Shown: positions 1-8,846 of the stretch, one piece after another
Layout of the letters: each line of letters starts with the position of its first letter
Position numbering within the stretch: the first letter of the stretch is position 1
DNA from: an uncultured Chloracidobacterium sp.
Lineage (GTDB): Bacteria; Acidobacteriota; Blastocatellia; Pyrinomonadales; Pyrinomonadaceae
DNA length: 64,000 nucleotides
Direction of reading: 5' to 3'
NCBI GenBank assembly: GCA_936914845.1
Contig: CAKZGE010000004.1
Location: forward strand, 1-64,000
Program-made: the position numbers and the translations under genes
The notes under the pieces: generated by a model
Seen by the model: the letters and a program-made list of their open reading frames with translations, nothing else
Told to the model about the DNA's origin: nothing
Database searches by the model: none

Positions 1-140
1 TAGCGACTGGGTTCTTTCTTTTTCGCAACGACGATTTGCTGCTATCCCGCTCGGCTCCATGCGGAACGCCGCCGCAGCTCCGCTAGGAGCGTCATATTTA
101 TAGCCACCGCGACCCAAACAAACGAGCTCCGTAGGAGCGG
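1..140. repeat. Edge of a dispersed palindromic repeat cluster
   Basis: Positions 1-17 (tagcgactgggttcttt) nearly match 53986-54002 in the repeat cluster at 54 kb. Positions 75-105 and 124-150 carry two versions of a short palindrome of type AGCTCC-GTA-GGAGCG, the first followed by the tail tcatatttatag. The same palindrome recurs at 54068-54083. The cluster probably continues off the left end. Function unknown; such units resemble REP-like elements that can be moved by RAYT-type transposases, but no transposase is in the window. Confidence 0.65.
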
Positions 141-186
141 CATAGAAACGATCTCCGGTAATTATGTATCGTGGAACCGCGGCGAG

Positions 187-624
187 GTGTTTACGGACTT
201 TGCGACCTTTGATTATGATCCGGGCGATTATTATGGTTTCTATTGGGATGTAACCAACTACTCTATCGGCGAATTGGTTGATGATTACGGCTATGTGCCG
301 ATCAGGCGAACGGAAAGTTGGAACTCCGGCGGCTCCGGTCTGTGGATCGAGATCTGGTCAGGATTGCCTTCGGCGGTGCTGTGTCTTTATCCAACCGGCG
401 GAAGCGTGGCTTTACAGCCCGGCCCGGTCGGAACAGCAGGCATCTATTACGCATCCGGCGACGGCTCTCACAGCATTGACGAAGATCCTATCAGCGAGAT
501 CGATCTTGGCATCGGCGATACCGGAGCGACCACGCCCGCCAACTTTGCCGATTCGCTGCTGATGGTCATCAACCAAGGCGACGAATGGTATTACGTCTGG
601 GATCGGTACGAAGGCGGCGGGTGA
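187..624 (+). CDS. Hypothetical protein, possibly 5'-truncated
   Basis: I do not recognise this 145-residue protein. It is rich in Tyr, Trp, Gly and Asp, has no signal peptide or membrane segment, and its codon choice looks like the neighbouring chromosome, so it is probably coding. The GTG at 187 is the first start candidate after the repeat cluster, but the frame stays open back to position 4, straight through the palindromic repeats. The original N-terminus may therefore have been displaced by repeat insertion. It has no neighbour on its strand. The converging Rhs tip and immunity gene end about 200 bases downstream, so it could be another fragment of a decayed surface or effector locus; that is inference. 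Confidence 0.45.
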   Translation: MFTDFATFDYDPGDYYGFYWDVTNYSIGELVDDYGYVPIRRTESWNSGGSGLWIEIWSGLPSAVLCLYPTGGSVALQPGPVGTAGIYYASGDGSHSIDEDPISEIDLGIGDTGATTPANFADSLLMVINQGDEWYYVWDRYEGGG

Positions 625-764
625 GGTAAGGTCGAACAATCCAAACTATCGAAAATATAAAAACAGGCTATTGTATCAAAGCAAAATGATCTCCTCTCTC
701 AGCAACAAAAAGATCGCCGCCTCCTCGAAGCCTGCTTAACCCAGCGACCGCCAAACTACATAGC

Positions 765-792
765 AAAAGGCGTGAACCGCCGTCACGCCTTT
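765..792 (-). terminator. Hairpin terminator after the immunity gene
   Basis: Inverted repeat AAAGGCGTG / CACGCCTTT with a 9-base loop. Read on the minus strand it ends in TTTT and lies about 25 bases beyond the stop codon of the 818-1243 gene, so it probably ends the Rhs-tip/immunity transcript. Confidence 0.55.
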
Positions 793-817
793 CGATAAAG
801 TTTTGTAGTTGATTTAT

Positions 818-1243
818 TCAGAATTGAACGTCAATCTGATCGTTCATAGCTTGAAAGCTGATTTGTTTGTCAGACACTGACAATTTCGGATTAGAACCTT
901 CCCAACCCATCTCGCCCAATAGATCAATCTCAGCATCCAGACACACAAGAAGATTGTGGGTTTGGAAAGACAATGTTCCCATTGACGGAATGATATCTGA
1001 CGGCACTCCGATCTTTCCTTTACCAATCCAATAAGTTATGTGCCTAGACGTTCCCTTATCTAAAAGCAAAAAATATTCGCCAGTTCTGGACTTATAGATC
1101 GCACTCTCAGCGGTCGTGTGACCATTTATTGAAATAGTCGCTGGCACACGAAGAAATAGCTTTCCCTGACCCCACATCAAAATGAATGCTGCCGTGAGTG
1201 CCAAAGCCACGACTATTCCGATTCCAACAAGTACTCTCTTCAT
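818..1243 (-). CDS. Small membrane-anchored protein, putative immunity protein of the Rhs tip
   Basis: A 141-residue protein with one N-terminal membrane segment (about residues 4-24) and an exported domain of roughly 115 residues with no family I recognise. Its ATG overlaps the TGA of the Rhs-tip gene (ATGA, positions 1240-1243), so translation is likely coupled. Genes directly after an Rhs toxin tip usually encode the cognate immunity protein. A membrane-tethered periplasmic domain is what would be needed to neutralise a cell-wall amidase acting in the periplasm. Identity as immunity protein is inferred from position and topology only; the alternative is an unrelated membrane protein. Confidence 0.6.
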   Translation of the reverse strand: MKRVLVGIGIVVALALTAAFILMWGQGKLFLRVPATISINGHTTAESAIYKSRTGEYFLLLDKGTSRHITYWIGKGKIGVPSDIIPSMGTLSFQTHNLLVCLDAEIDLLGEMGWEGSNPKLSVSDKQISFQAMNDQIDVQF

Positions 1244-2504
1244 GGCTTATATGTAAAATATCTGAATCCGCCGTTTGGTGTCGTATCAGATGCAAAGCTA
1301 CCAGTCCTGACTCCGTGAGTTTGGTTTGCTGAAATTACGACATCAGAATTAATATAAATTCCGCCATGTCCACCGGCCCCGCCAACTCCTTTGCCGATTA
1401 CCACATCGCCCATAGTTGGACTTGATGTTGCCGAGAAGTTTGCAAGGCCGTTGTCAGCAATTGCGTTAGCAACCGGAACTCGGTATTCCCAAGTTCTATT
1501 CCACCAATCGACTTGATAGCCGCCCGCATTTTTGCCTGCCTTCCATCCAATTCCGCCGCCTTTTGCGTATGCGATACCGATGAAAATAGTGCATTTATTT
1601 TGACCATTCCCTAAGGAGACCTTTGCACCATTGGAATTAAAATAAACGTCTCCACTGTTCGTAAACTGTGGGTTACCAAACTTGCTCATCGCATATAAAA
1701 CAACCCTGAGGTTTCTTGGATCTTCCTGTTTGTCGGGAACGGCAAGAATCGCATTCTCGATAACTTGTGATGCAGCGTCAACCCGATGTCGGAACGCCTC
1801 TGCTTGAGCGGCTGTCCAGCGAAGATTCGGATCATCCGAGTTCATTCGCTCCACAGAATACGCATATCCCAATTCTCTGAATTGTTTTAGCTGATCCTGT
1901 TCAGCTTGAGTAAGCGGGCGTCTGCCGTCAGGGTCCGAATAATTTATCGGGTTGTTAATCGAATATACGTACTTATTCCAAATCTGCGGTTGGGAGATGT
2001 AGTTAGTAAAAATCTTCTGCTTCTTTTCAGCATCCCCACCTTTCTCCATCTCGATAATGATATTGTAGGGATCGATGGCTGTGAACCTTCCATGGCTTCT
2101 GTTGTAGTAGCGATTATTGCATAATCTAGTTCTGACTCATTATCCCGTTCATAGCCGGTGAATTGTTTTCTGACATCGTCGGCGGTGTAATTCAGGCCTT
2201 GTGTCCGGCCGCCGGTGCCGATGATCTCTTCCCCGAACGGGTGATAATCATGGCGGGCGTTGATGTTGCCGTCCGCGTCGGTGTTGATCCGAGGGCTGCC
2301 CAAGTGGTCGTTTGTCAAATAGCTGACTTGCGGCGTCTGGTTGGTTTGATTCGCGTATTCGGCGATAAGTTTGCCGGCCGCATCGTAAACGAAAATGACA
2401 GATTCGCCATTCGGCACGATCTTCTTGATCCGCTTGCCGTCGCCATCGTGTCCAAACCTTGCTGCCGCTTCGGCGGCGTTGAAAAAGCGGCCAAGAGCGG
2501 ACAA
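1240..2504 (-). pseudogene. Rhs core C-terminus with Cys-His amidase-like toxin tip, frameshifted
   Basis: The N-terminal part (2504 to about 2120) is the end of an Rhs/YD-repeat shell, with the typical signatures VYDAAGKL, NDHLGSPR and YHPFGEE. The reading then leaves the family frame near 2113-2121: changing by one base restores RYYNRSHGRFTAIDP, which continues directly into the second frame (2049 to 1240) with YVYSINNP and YSDPDG, the Rhs core end. The downstream 220 residues form the variable tip. It has a single Cys in a NKCTIF motif, a GDVV turn and a GGHGGIYI His motif followed by ISAN, the layout of NlpC/P60 or CHAP peptidoglycan hydrolases. Most of the Rhs shell is missing: homology stops at a palindromic repeat near 2500 that abuts the flotillin gene. 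It is thus an orphan tip, either decayed or shortened by recombination; a sequencing error could explain the single-base shift but not the missing shell. Confidence 0.7.
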
Positions 2505-2560
2505 GAGTGTCCGCGTTCCGACAATGCGGTCAAAAAGCGGACAGGAGTGTCCGCGGTCCG
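2485..2560. repeat. Direct repeat of a GCGGACA palindrome
   Basis: Two copies, 40 bases apart (2497-2514 and 2537-2554), of the near-perfect palindrome GCGGACARGAGTGTCCGC, each followed by a variant of gKtccg. They fill the gap between the flotillin stop codon (2562) and the broken 5' end of the Rhs tip. They may act as the terminator of flotillin or be a mobile REP-like element. Confidence 0.7.
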
Positions 2561-2561
2561 T

Positions 2562-4145
2562 CTAATCTGCGGGCGGTTTTTCGCCGTTGCCGGCAATGCC
2601 GAGTTGGGCAAGCACCTCGGGAACGGTGAGACCCAACGCCTCAAGTTGCTGGAGCAATGAAAAGATAACTGCCGGTCCGGTTTGGGCGAAGCGATTGATG
2701 CCGCTGGACTGGCCGTCGCCGCTGCCGCCTTGGTCGATCATAACGATCTTGTCGATCTTGCCGAGCGGCTCGGAAACGGCTTGAAAGACCGGGGCGGACG
2801 ATTCGATGATCGCAGGCAATTTTTCGAGAATTGTCTGCAGGCGGGCGGCGTCGTTGAATTCGCGCCATGCGGCGGCTTTTTCCTTGATCGCGGCCGCTTC
2901 TGCCAAACCTTGAGCCTCGATCGATTTGGCCTGTGCCAAGCCTTGGGCCTGCAACTTTTCGGCCTCTGCCAAACCGACTGCACGAATGCGTTCGGCCTCT
3001 GCCCTACCTTCGGCCTCGATCGCAGTTGCACGTCCCTGGCCTTCACGCTGCAGCTTTTGAGCTTCGGCCTCAGCGGTAGCGATCAAAGCTTGTTTGCGGC
3101 CCTCGGCTTCAAGTATCTGCGATTCCTGCAAGCCCTGGGCTCGAAGCACGGCGGCACGGCGGTCGGCCTCTGCTTGTTTGACGACATTCGCTTCTAATTC
3201 TTTTTCTTTGCGCATGACCTCTTGTTCCTGCACAGAGATCATTTCCTGCGTACGGATCTTTTCAACGCGCACTTCTTCGGCCGTCACCTGCTGTTGAGCT
3301 TTGGCTTCGGAAAGCGGCCCCGCTTGATTAGCCTTGGCGCGCTCAGATTCGATCTCTGCCTGGACCTGGGCTTTTTGGATCTCGGCCTCTCTCTGCGATT
3401 GGGCGATCTGGGCTTCGGTTTCCAACCGGACCTTTTCGCCTTCCTGCAGGGCTAGCGAGGCTTTGATCTTAGAGTCGCGGTTCGCCTCGGCCTGGCCGAT
3501 CTCGGCATCGCGTTTGACCTCAGCAGTGCGGCGTTTTCCGAGAGCGTCGAGATAGCCTTCCTCGTCGGATATTTCCTGGATGGTCAAGGCGTCCAGGCCA
3601 ATACCCATTTTTTCCAGATCGCCGGCGGCTTCGGTGGTCAGCTTTTGAGCGAAGGATTGGCGGTCGTTATTGATCTCTTCGACGGTCAATGTGCCCAGAA
3701 TGGCGCGAAGGTGTCCTTCGAGCGTTTGGAAAACAAGCCGATGAAATTGTTCCTGCGGCATACCGAGGAAACGTTCGGCCGCCGAGCGCAGAGACGTGTC
3801 GTCGCCCTTGATCTTGACATTAGCGACGGCCTTGACCGAAACCGGCACGCCTTGGACCGTGTATGCCCGCGAGGTTGCCAGCGGAACGGTAATGACATTC
3901 AGATCGAGATATTCGACCTTTTCCAAAAAAGGAAAAACGAGTGTCGCTCCGCCGCGAACCAAACGATAACCTACCTGTGTGCCATCGGCAAGTTTGCGGC
4001 TGCGGCCGGAGATGACGGCAGCCTGATTAGGCGAAACTTTAATATAATTGCGCGAGATAAGCATCAGGGCCAAAAGGAGCCCAACGACAATAACTAGCAC
4101 GACCACGGGAATTATCAAGATCGAATATTGGCCAAAAACATCCAC
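2562..4145 (-). CDS. floT: Flotillin family protein (SPFH domain)
   Basis: The 527-residue protein has an N-terminal membrane segment (about residues 8-31), an SPFH/band-7 domain to about residue 200, then a long Ala/Glu/Gln-rich coiled coil (about 205-430) with the repeated EA pattern (AEAEKLQAQGLAQA) that defines flotillins, and a short C-terminal tail. Length matches FloT/YqiK proteins. Flotillins scaffold functional membrane microdomains and influence membrane fluidity and the assembly of membrane complexes. It lies 11 bases after the NfeD-like gene on the same strand, the standard bacterial pairing (as in yuaF-floT of Bacillus), so the two are surely one operon. The gene symbol is by family; orthology to Bacillus floT rather than to E. 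coli yqiK is not proven. Confidence 0.92.
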   Translation of the reverse strand: MDVFGQYSILIIPVVVLVIVVGLLLALMLISRNYIKVSPNQAAVISGRSRKLADGTQVGYRLVRGGATLVFPFLEKVEYLDLNVITVPLATSRAYTVQGVPVSVKAVANVKIKGDDTSLRSAAERFLGMPQEQFHRLVFQTLEGHLRAILGTLTVEEINNDRQSFAQKLTTEAAGDLEKMGIGLDALTIQEISDEEGYLDALGKRRTAEVKRDAEIGQAEANRDSKIKASLALQEGEKVRLETEAQIAQSQREAEIQKAQVQAEIESERAKANQAGPLSEAKAQQQVTAEEVRVEKIRTQEMISVQEQEVMRKEKELEANVVKQAEADRRAAVLRAQGLQESQILEAEGRKQALIATAEAEAQKLQREGQGRATAIEAEGRAEAERIRAVGLAEAEKLQAQGLAQAKSIEAQGLAEAAAIKEKAAAWREFNDAARLQTILEKLPAIIESSAPVFQAVSEPLGKIDKIVMIDQGGSGDGQSSGINRFAQTGPAVIFSLLQQLEALGLTVPEVLAQLGIAGNGEKPPAD

Positions 4146-4156
4146 AAAAAATTACC

Positions 4157-4696
4157 TCACTCAGTTTCTACTATCACCGAATCGCCGGCGATAGCGGTTA
4201 TTTTAACGATCGAACCTGCTTTTAATTCGACACCGTCTTTTGTTCGGGCAAGCTTTTCTACACGCTCTTCGCCGACACGGGCCGTGATCTGGCCAAGCTG
4301 GCCGGAACGAATATCGACGGTAACTTGAGCGTTTCGGCCAACAAGTTGATCATCGACGACAGAACTCGATGCTTGCTGGCTGACCAAAAAGCGGCCGAAG
4401 ATAGATACCACCGCTGCAAAGATCAGTCCACCTAACAGGCCGAAGGCGGAACTGGCGACCGGCCCGTAGCCAAGCTGGGCACCGATCACTCCGAAACCGC
4501 CGAAAGCGGTAACAAAAACCGCGATGACACGGCTATCGAGCAAACCGAAATCGGAACCCGTATCGGGCCCATCAAGGTCGAATCCGACGGCTTCAAAAAC
4601 GTCGCCGACCACCAGCGAAAGTATCAGAAAGAGAAATCCGACACCGCCAATGATCGCGAAGATAGCGAGAAGATTCAGATTTGTGGTCAGATCCAT
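4157..4696 (-). CDS. NfeD-like membrane protein, flotillin partner
   Basis: 179 residues. Hydrophobic segments at about 8-32, 58-78 and 84-105 are followed by a soluble C-terminal OB-fold-like domain (about 115-179) typical of short NfeD proteins without the ClpP-class protease domain. Residues such as LVGRNAQVTVDI and KAGSIVKITAI fit the NfeD C-terminal beta barrel. It is the promoter-proximal gene of the nfeD-flotillin pair. NfeD1b-type proteins act with flotillin at the membrane; the exact role is unclear. The 271-base gap to the divergent OPT gene should hold both promoters. Confidence 0.85.
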   Translation of the reverse strand: MDLTTNLNLLAIFAIIGGVGFLFLILSLVVGDVFEAVGFDLDGPDTGSDFGLLDSRVIAVFVTAFGGFGVIGAQLGYGPVASSAFGLLGGLIFAAVVSIFGRFLVSQQASSSVVDDQLVGRNAQVTVDIRSGQLGQITARVGEERVEKLARTKDGVELKAGSIVKITAIAGDSVIVETE

Positions 4697-4967
4697 GGCT
4701 AAAAATGCTCCGTTTTTAGAATGTTGGAAAAAAGCGTTGTGTGCACATGATACCCGAAAATGACGAAGGCGTCACCATTATTTGCGGTTCCGGAAAATGG
4801 ACGAGCAGAAGATCGGCTATTTGGACGGTTGAAATAAGTTGCGTTTTTAGGCGATGTCCTGTAAATTCCGAAGAGAACTTTCCTCGGATCGCGACGGGCC
4901 GTCAAGGCCGGTCCGGCTAAAAAGCCGCACGGCCAATGCTGCGGCTCGCTCGGTTTATTAAGAACAT

Positions 4968-7280
4968 ATGAATAACCCTTTTCTTGAGAGATTTCGTCCT
5001 TATATACCGGCTTCGGTCACGACACTGCGCGAACTAAGTGTTTTTCCCTTGATAGTCGGCACACTTTTGGGGATCATTTTCGGGGCATCATCGCTGTATC
5101 TGGTGTTAAAAGCAGGACTTACGGTCTCTGCCTCAATACCGGTGGCCGTGATCTCGATCACGCTTTTTCGAATACTTTCAAAACTTGGCATGCGCGACGC
5201 GACAATTCTGGAGAACAATGTCGTGCAGACGGCCGGTTCGGCGGGTGAATCGATCGCTTTCGGCGTCGGGGTAACTATGCCGGCGATCTTGATCTTAGGG
5301 TTCGATCTCGAGATCTGGCGCGTGACACTCGTCGCAGTGCTGGGCGGGTTGATCGGCATTCTGATGATGATCCCGCTGCGGCGGGCTCTTATCCGCGACC
5401 AGCACGGCATATTGAAATATCCGGAAGGTACGGCATGTGCTCAGGTGCTGATCGCCGGTGCTTCGAAAGAATCTCGCGAACATTCGATCGAGGCGGAAAA
5501 GGCCGGCGACGATGATGCGGCGACCAAAGGCGGAAAGATCATCAGCATCGGATTTGCGGTCGGATTCGTATTCAACACGTTAATGCAGGTTTTTAAGGGC
5601 TGGAAAGAAACGCCCGGAAAGGTGTTCGGCAAACCGTTTGAGGGCGGTTCGGTGTCGATCGAAAATAATCCGGCCCTGCTCGGCGTGGGTTATATCATCG
5701 GGCCGCGCATTGCCGGCATTATGGTCGCCGGCGGAGCTTTGTCCTATCTAGTTCTGATCCCGCTGATCAAATATTTCGGTTCGGGCCTGACCGAGGCTCT
5801 GGCGCCGGGCACGGTTCCTATCTCGCAAATGGGAATTCAGGGGAAAAACAGTATTCAGGGCGATTACGTTCTGTATATCGGTGCCGGAGCGGTCGCGGCG
5901 GGCGGTATCATAAGCCTGGTCAGATCGCTTCCGTTGATCTGGCAGGGGATCATCGGCGGGATCTCAGATTTTCGCGGCAGCCGCGCGGATGCAGCAGCGG
6001 AACCGGCGAGCTTGCCGCGGACGGATCAGGACATTCCGATCAAATTTGTGATCGGCGGCATCTTGCTGCTGATCGTGGTGATAACGCTGGTGCCGGCTCT
6101 GAAAATGAACATTCTCGGGGCCATTTTGATCATTTTGTTCGGTTTCCTTTTTGTAACCGTTTCATCGCGGTTGACGGGTGAGATCGGTTCGTCATCAAAC
6201 CCGATCTCCGGTATGACGGTGGCAACGCTGCTGTTGACCTGTTTGGTATTCCTGGTGCTCGGCTGGACTGCTGCCGATCCATATTTTGTAACGGCTCTTT
6301 CCGTGGGCGGCATCGTTTGCATCGCGGCGTCTAACGGCGGAACCACATCGCAAGACCTGAAGACGGGCTTTTTGGTCGGTGCCACACCGCGGCGGCAACA
6401 GGTGGCGATCTTGGTCGGAGCTCTGGCTTCGGCTCTGGTGCTGGGGCCGATCCTGATCCAACTCAATACCGCCGCGAGCGTGTATCAGAAGGTCGAACCG
6501 GGAACTTTTCCGGCAAATTTTACGGTCACGGAAAATAAACTTACACGGGACGGCAGCGGGTTCCGCAGCGAAACGGTTCATGACGCACATTTTAACGATT
6601 CGGCCTCATACCGCGTCTGGCACGACACCGAAACGAAAAAGGGAGAATCGACCAAGTACCTTATCAACCAGCAAGGCCAGCCGGTCTATATGATCGATCC
6701 GGGAATTAACGGTACGGTGACAGAGCGGGCAGACGGTTCAAAAGTGACGAAATATGCTGCTCCGAAAGCGACACTGATGAGTTATATCATCAAAGGCATC
6801 CTTAGCCAGGAGCTTCCTTGGGGGTTGGTCATTTTGGGTGTGATGATCGCTGTTGTGCTTGAACTTGCGGGTATCCCGTCGTTAGCATTTGCTGTCGGGT
6901 TGTATCTGCCGATCTCGATCTCGTCGCCGATCTTCGTTGGCGGCTTGGTGCGGTGGGCAGTGGACAAAGACCTGATCGCCCGGTTCAAGCGACGCGGGCT
7001 TTCGGATGAGGATATTGCCGCTGAAACGGATAAGAGCTCCGGTGTTTTGCTTGCTTCCGGGTATATCGCCGGCGGTGCGTTGGCCGGGATCCTAGTTGCT
7101 TTGGCAGCGGAATTTCTCGGCAGCACTACTGCTGCTTTTGAGGCTTGGTCAGAAAAAAGCAATCCGCTTTTTGCCGGGGCCAATTCTGATTGGCTCGGAC
7201 TGCTGCCTTTCTGGGTCTTGGCATTGCTGCTCTACTATGTTGGGCGGGATATGCTTTTTGGCGGAAAAAAAGGCGAATAG
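4968..7280 (+). CDS. OPT family oligopeptide transporter
   Basis: 770 residues with about 14-16 hydrophobic segments spread over the whole chain, matching the OPT family, which moves oligopeptides or metal chelates with protons across the inner membrane. Family features are visible: an N-terminal ELSVFPLIVG and GASSLYLVLKAG stretch, the YPEGTACAQVL motif near residue 150, and the conserved SNGGTTSQDLKTGFLVGATP segment near residue 455. A hydrophilic, presumably extracytoplasmic insert of about 90 residues lies at roughly 505-600. It stands alone, divergent from nfeD, and is followed by a clear terminator. The ATG at 4968 is the only reasonable start although no strong Shine-Dalgarno precedes it. 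Substrate cannot be read from sequence. Confidence 0.9.
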   Translation: MNNPFLERFRPYIPASVTTLRELSVFPLIVGTLLGIIFGASSLYLVLKAGLTVSASIPVAVISITLFRILSKLGMRDATILENNVVQTAGSAGESIAFGVGVTMPAILILGFDLEIWRVTLVAVLGGLIGILMMIPLRRALIRDQHGILKYPEGTACAQVLIAGASKESREHSIEAEKAGDDDAATKGGKIISIGFAVGFVFNTLMQVFKGWKETPGKVFGKPFEGGSVSIENNPALLGVGYIIGPRIAGIMVAGGALSYLVLIPLIKYFGSGLTEALAPGTVPISQMGIQGKNSIQGDYVLYIGAGAVAAGGIISLVRSLPLIWQGIIGGISDFRGSRADAAAEPASLPRTDQDIPIKFVIGGILLLIVVITLVPALKMNILGAILIILFGFLFVTVSSRLTGEIGSSSNPISGMTVATLLLTCLVFLVLGWTAADPYFVTALSVGGIVCIAASNGGTTSQDLKTGFLVGATPRRQQVAILVGALASALVLGPILIQLNTAASVYQKVEPGTFPANFTVTENKLTRDGSGFRSETVHDAHFNDSASYRVWHDTETKKGESTKYLINQQGQPVYMIDPGINGTVTERADGSKVTKYAAPKATLMSYIIKGILSQELPWGLVILGVMIAVVLELAGIPSLAFAVGLYLPISISSPIFVGGLVRWAVDKDLIARFKRRGLSDEDIAAETDKSSGVLLASGYIAGGALAGILVALAAEFLGSTTAAFEAWSEKSNPLFAGANSDWLGLLPFWVLALLLYYVGRDMLFGGKKGE

Positions 7281-7315
7281 CCGAACAAATGTAAATTTTT
7301 TCACAATTTTTCCAC

Positions 7316-7352
7316 AGGACACGCTATAATCATTTTTGGCGTGTCCTTTTTT
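7316..7352 (+). terminator. Rho-independent terminator of the OPT gene
   Basis: Stem GGACACGC (from 7317) with GCGTGTCC (7339-7346), followed by six T residues (7347-7352), 36 bases after the stop codon. Confidence 0.9.
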
Positions 7353-7413
7353 ACCTCCTTAGAGACGCCTCAGATTGACCATTCTCGCAAACTTATTTTA
7401 ACGGAGTGCCGTT

Positions 7414-8277
7414 TTGCTTAAACTTTTCCTTAAAGGGCCGCTCAACTGTCTTTTGCTGCTTGCCTTGCTAATGGCGGCATGTACCGCAGATACAGCGAAG
7501 GCTGACGAAACTGCGGTAAATGCCGAGAAGACGGCTGTAGAACCGGCGGTTCCGGCCGGTAGTGCGATAAAGATCGAACCAAATTCGCCGGCTGATACAG
7601 TTCGGGCGTTTTATAATGGGCTGCGCGAAAAACGCTATCGCGAAGCGATCTTTTTGACCAACTTGCGGCCGGCGATCGAAGGTCTGACAGACGCCGAATT
7701 GAAAGAATTTGCCATCGATCTGGAAAGGATCGGCAGCACAGTGCCGGCAAATGTGGTCATTAACGGGGAAATAATATCAGGCGATCGGGCGACCGTTACC
7801 GTGCAGCTGCCGGGAGAGGAGCCGGAAAAACTGGAGGTTCAGCAGATCGAGCTGCGACGCTCTGGAAATGTGTGGGTCATATTGACCGTTGATGAAACAG
7901 ACGAGGAACGCATCAAGAAAGAAGGCCGCAATTATTTTTATGCATTGCGGATCCAGGTCCACGAGGATGACGCCCGTAAAATGCTCGACCGAATAGCAAA
8001 AGCACAGATGGCATTTGCCGCCCAAAACGGCGGAAAATTTACCGGCATCGAAGCATTGGTCGGAGCGGGGCTGTTGCCGGCCGATATCAAAACATCTGAA
8101 TCGACGGGCTATACATATGATGTAAAACTTGCCGAGGATGGCGGCGTTTATTCGGCCACCGCGACACCCGCCGAATACGGAAAAAGCGGCCGGCTTTCGT
8201 TTTTGGTTACGCTGAAGGGGAAAAATTCGCCATCGCTGACAAGTTCGGACAATGGCGGCAAACCAATGGAAAAATGA
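7414..8277 (+). CDS. Lipoprotein with NTF2-like domain and pilin-like C-terminus
   Basis: 287 residues beginning with TTG; a GGAG eight bases upstream supports this start. A lipoprotein signal ends in the lipobox LMAAC (Cys about residue 23), so it should be lipid-anchored. After an Ala/Glu linker, residues about 58-165 fit a DUF4878/NTF2-like cone (opening PADTVRAFYNGL, closing NVWVILTV). Residues about 190-255 (MLDRIAKAQMAFAAQNGGKF, then LVGAGLL) resemble the C-terminal part of type IV pilin-like proteins, where a pilin-type helix is followed by a short sheet. The combination is unusual but recurrent in acidobacterial proteins as far as I recall. No operon partner; function unknown. Confidence 0.75.
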   Translation: MLKLFLKGPLNCLLLLALLMAACTADTAKADETAVNAEKTAVEPAVPAGSAIKIEPNSPADTVRAFYNGLREKRYREAIFLTNLRPAIEGLTDAELKEFAIDLERIGSTVPANVVINGEIISGDRATVTVQLPGEEPEKLEVQQIELRRSGNVWVILTVDETDEERIKKEGRNYFYALRIQVHEDDARKMLDRIAKAQMAFAAQNGGKFTGIEALVGAGLLPADIKTSESTGYTYDVKLAEDGGVYSATATPAEYGKSGRLSFLVTLKGKNSPSLTSSDNGGKPMEK

Positions 8278-8365
8278 ACGCTTAGTTAATTTTTTTCAGT
8301 AAACTGTTGAATTAACGTGCATTTTAATGTTCTATTATAGATAGGACGATTTCGGTGGCGAGATC

Positions 8366-8839
8366 ATGATCAGGAAAATAGCAACATTATTGACCAGCGT
8401 TTTTGCCGAAAGATCGCATGCGACACGGCGAAAATTTGAAGCTCCGGTTAAGATCTGGTTCGATCAGGACACCAAGGTCATGCGGCTGCGCGGCACGGTC
8501 GATGAAAGCTATATGACCGGTGAAACGTGCGATCTGAGCGGTACCGGTGTCGGAATGGTCCTTTCCGCCATCAGGTTAAAAGACAATTACCTGGTCGGGC
8601 AAAACCGCGAATTAAACCTGCAGATCGATCTGCCGACGGGCCCGGTCCGCATGCGTGCCATCGGCCGGCGATATGAAAAGGTCGGCTTGCATGTTTCGAC
8701 CGAAAAATATTTGGTAGGTGTCGAGATCCTGACCATGTCCAAACCGGACAAAGAACGCTACGACCATTTTTTGAAACACAGCCGCAAATTGAAAAAAGCC
8801 GGAAATTCCGGCTTTGCCCTCGGTGTCGATAAAAGCTGA
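8366..8839 (+). CDS. PilZ domain protein, putative c-di-GMP receptor
   Basis: 157 residues. An arginine-rich stretch (residues 16-22) precedes a beta barrel containing DLSGTG (D56, S58, G61), the DxSxxG half of the PilZ c-di-GMP-binding signature; the spaced RxxxR half is imperfect (R16, R21, R22). No membrane segment, so cytoplasmic. It stands alone between a lipoprotein gene and a convergent oxidase-like gene. A small hairpin (gccggaaattccggc) lies inside the 3' end at about 8798-8812. Target of the sensor unknown. Confidence 0.75.
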   Translation: MIRKIATLLTSVFAERSHATRRKFEAPVKIWFDQDTKVMRLRGTVDESYMTGETCDLSGTGVGMVLSAIRLKDNYLVGQNRELNLQIDLPTGPVRMRAIGRRYEKVGLHVSTEKYLVGVEILTMSKPDKERYDHFLKHSRKLKKAGNSGFALGVDKS

Positions 8840-8846
8840 AAGACGC

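Noticed and set aside
2163..2660. Plus-strand frame of 165 codons opposite the Rhs tip and the flotillin end
   Set aside because: It is antisense to recognised Rhs and flotillin sequences and crosses the palindromic repeats.
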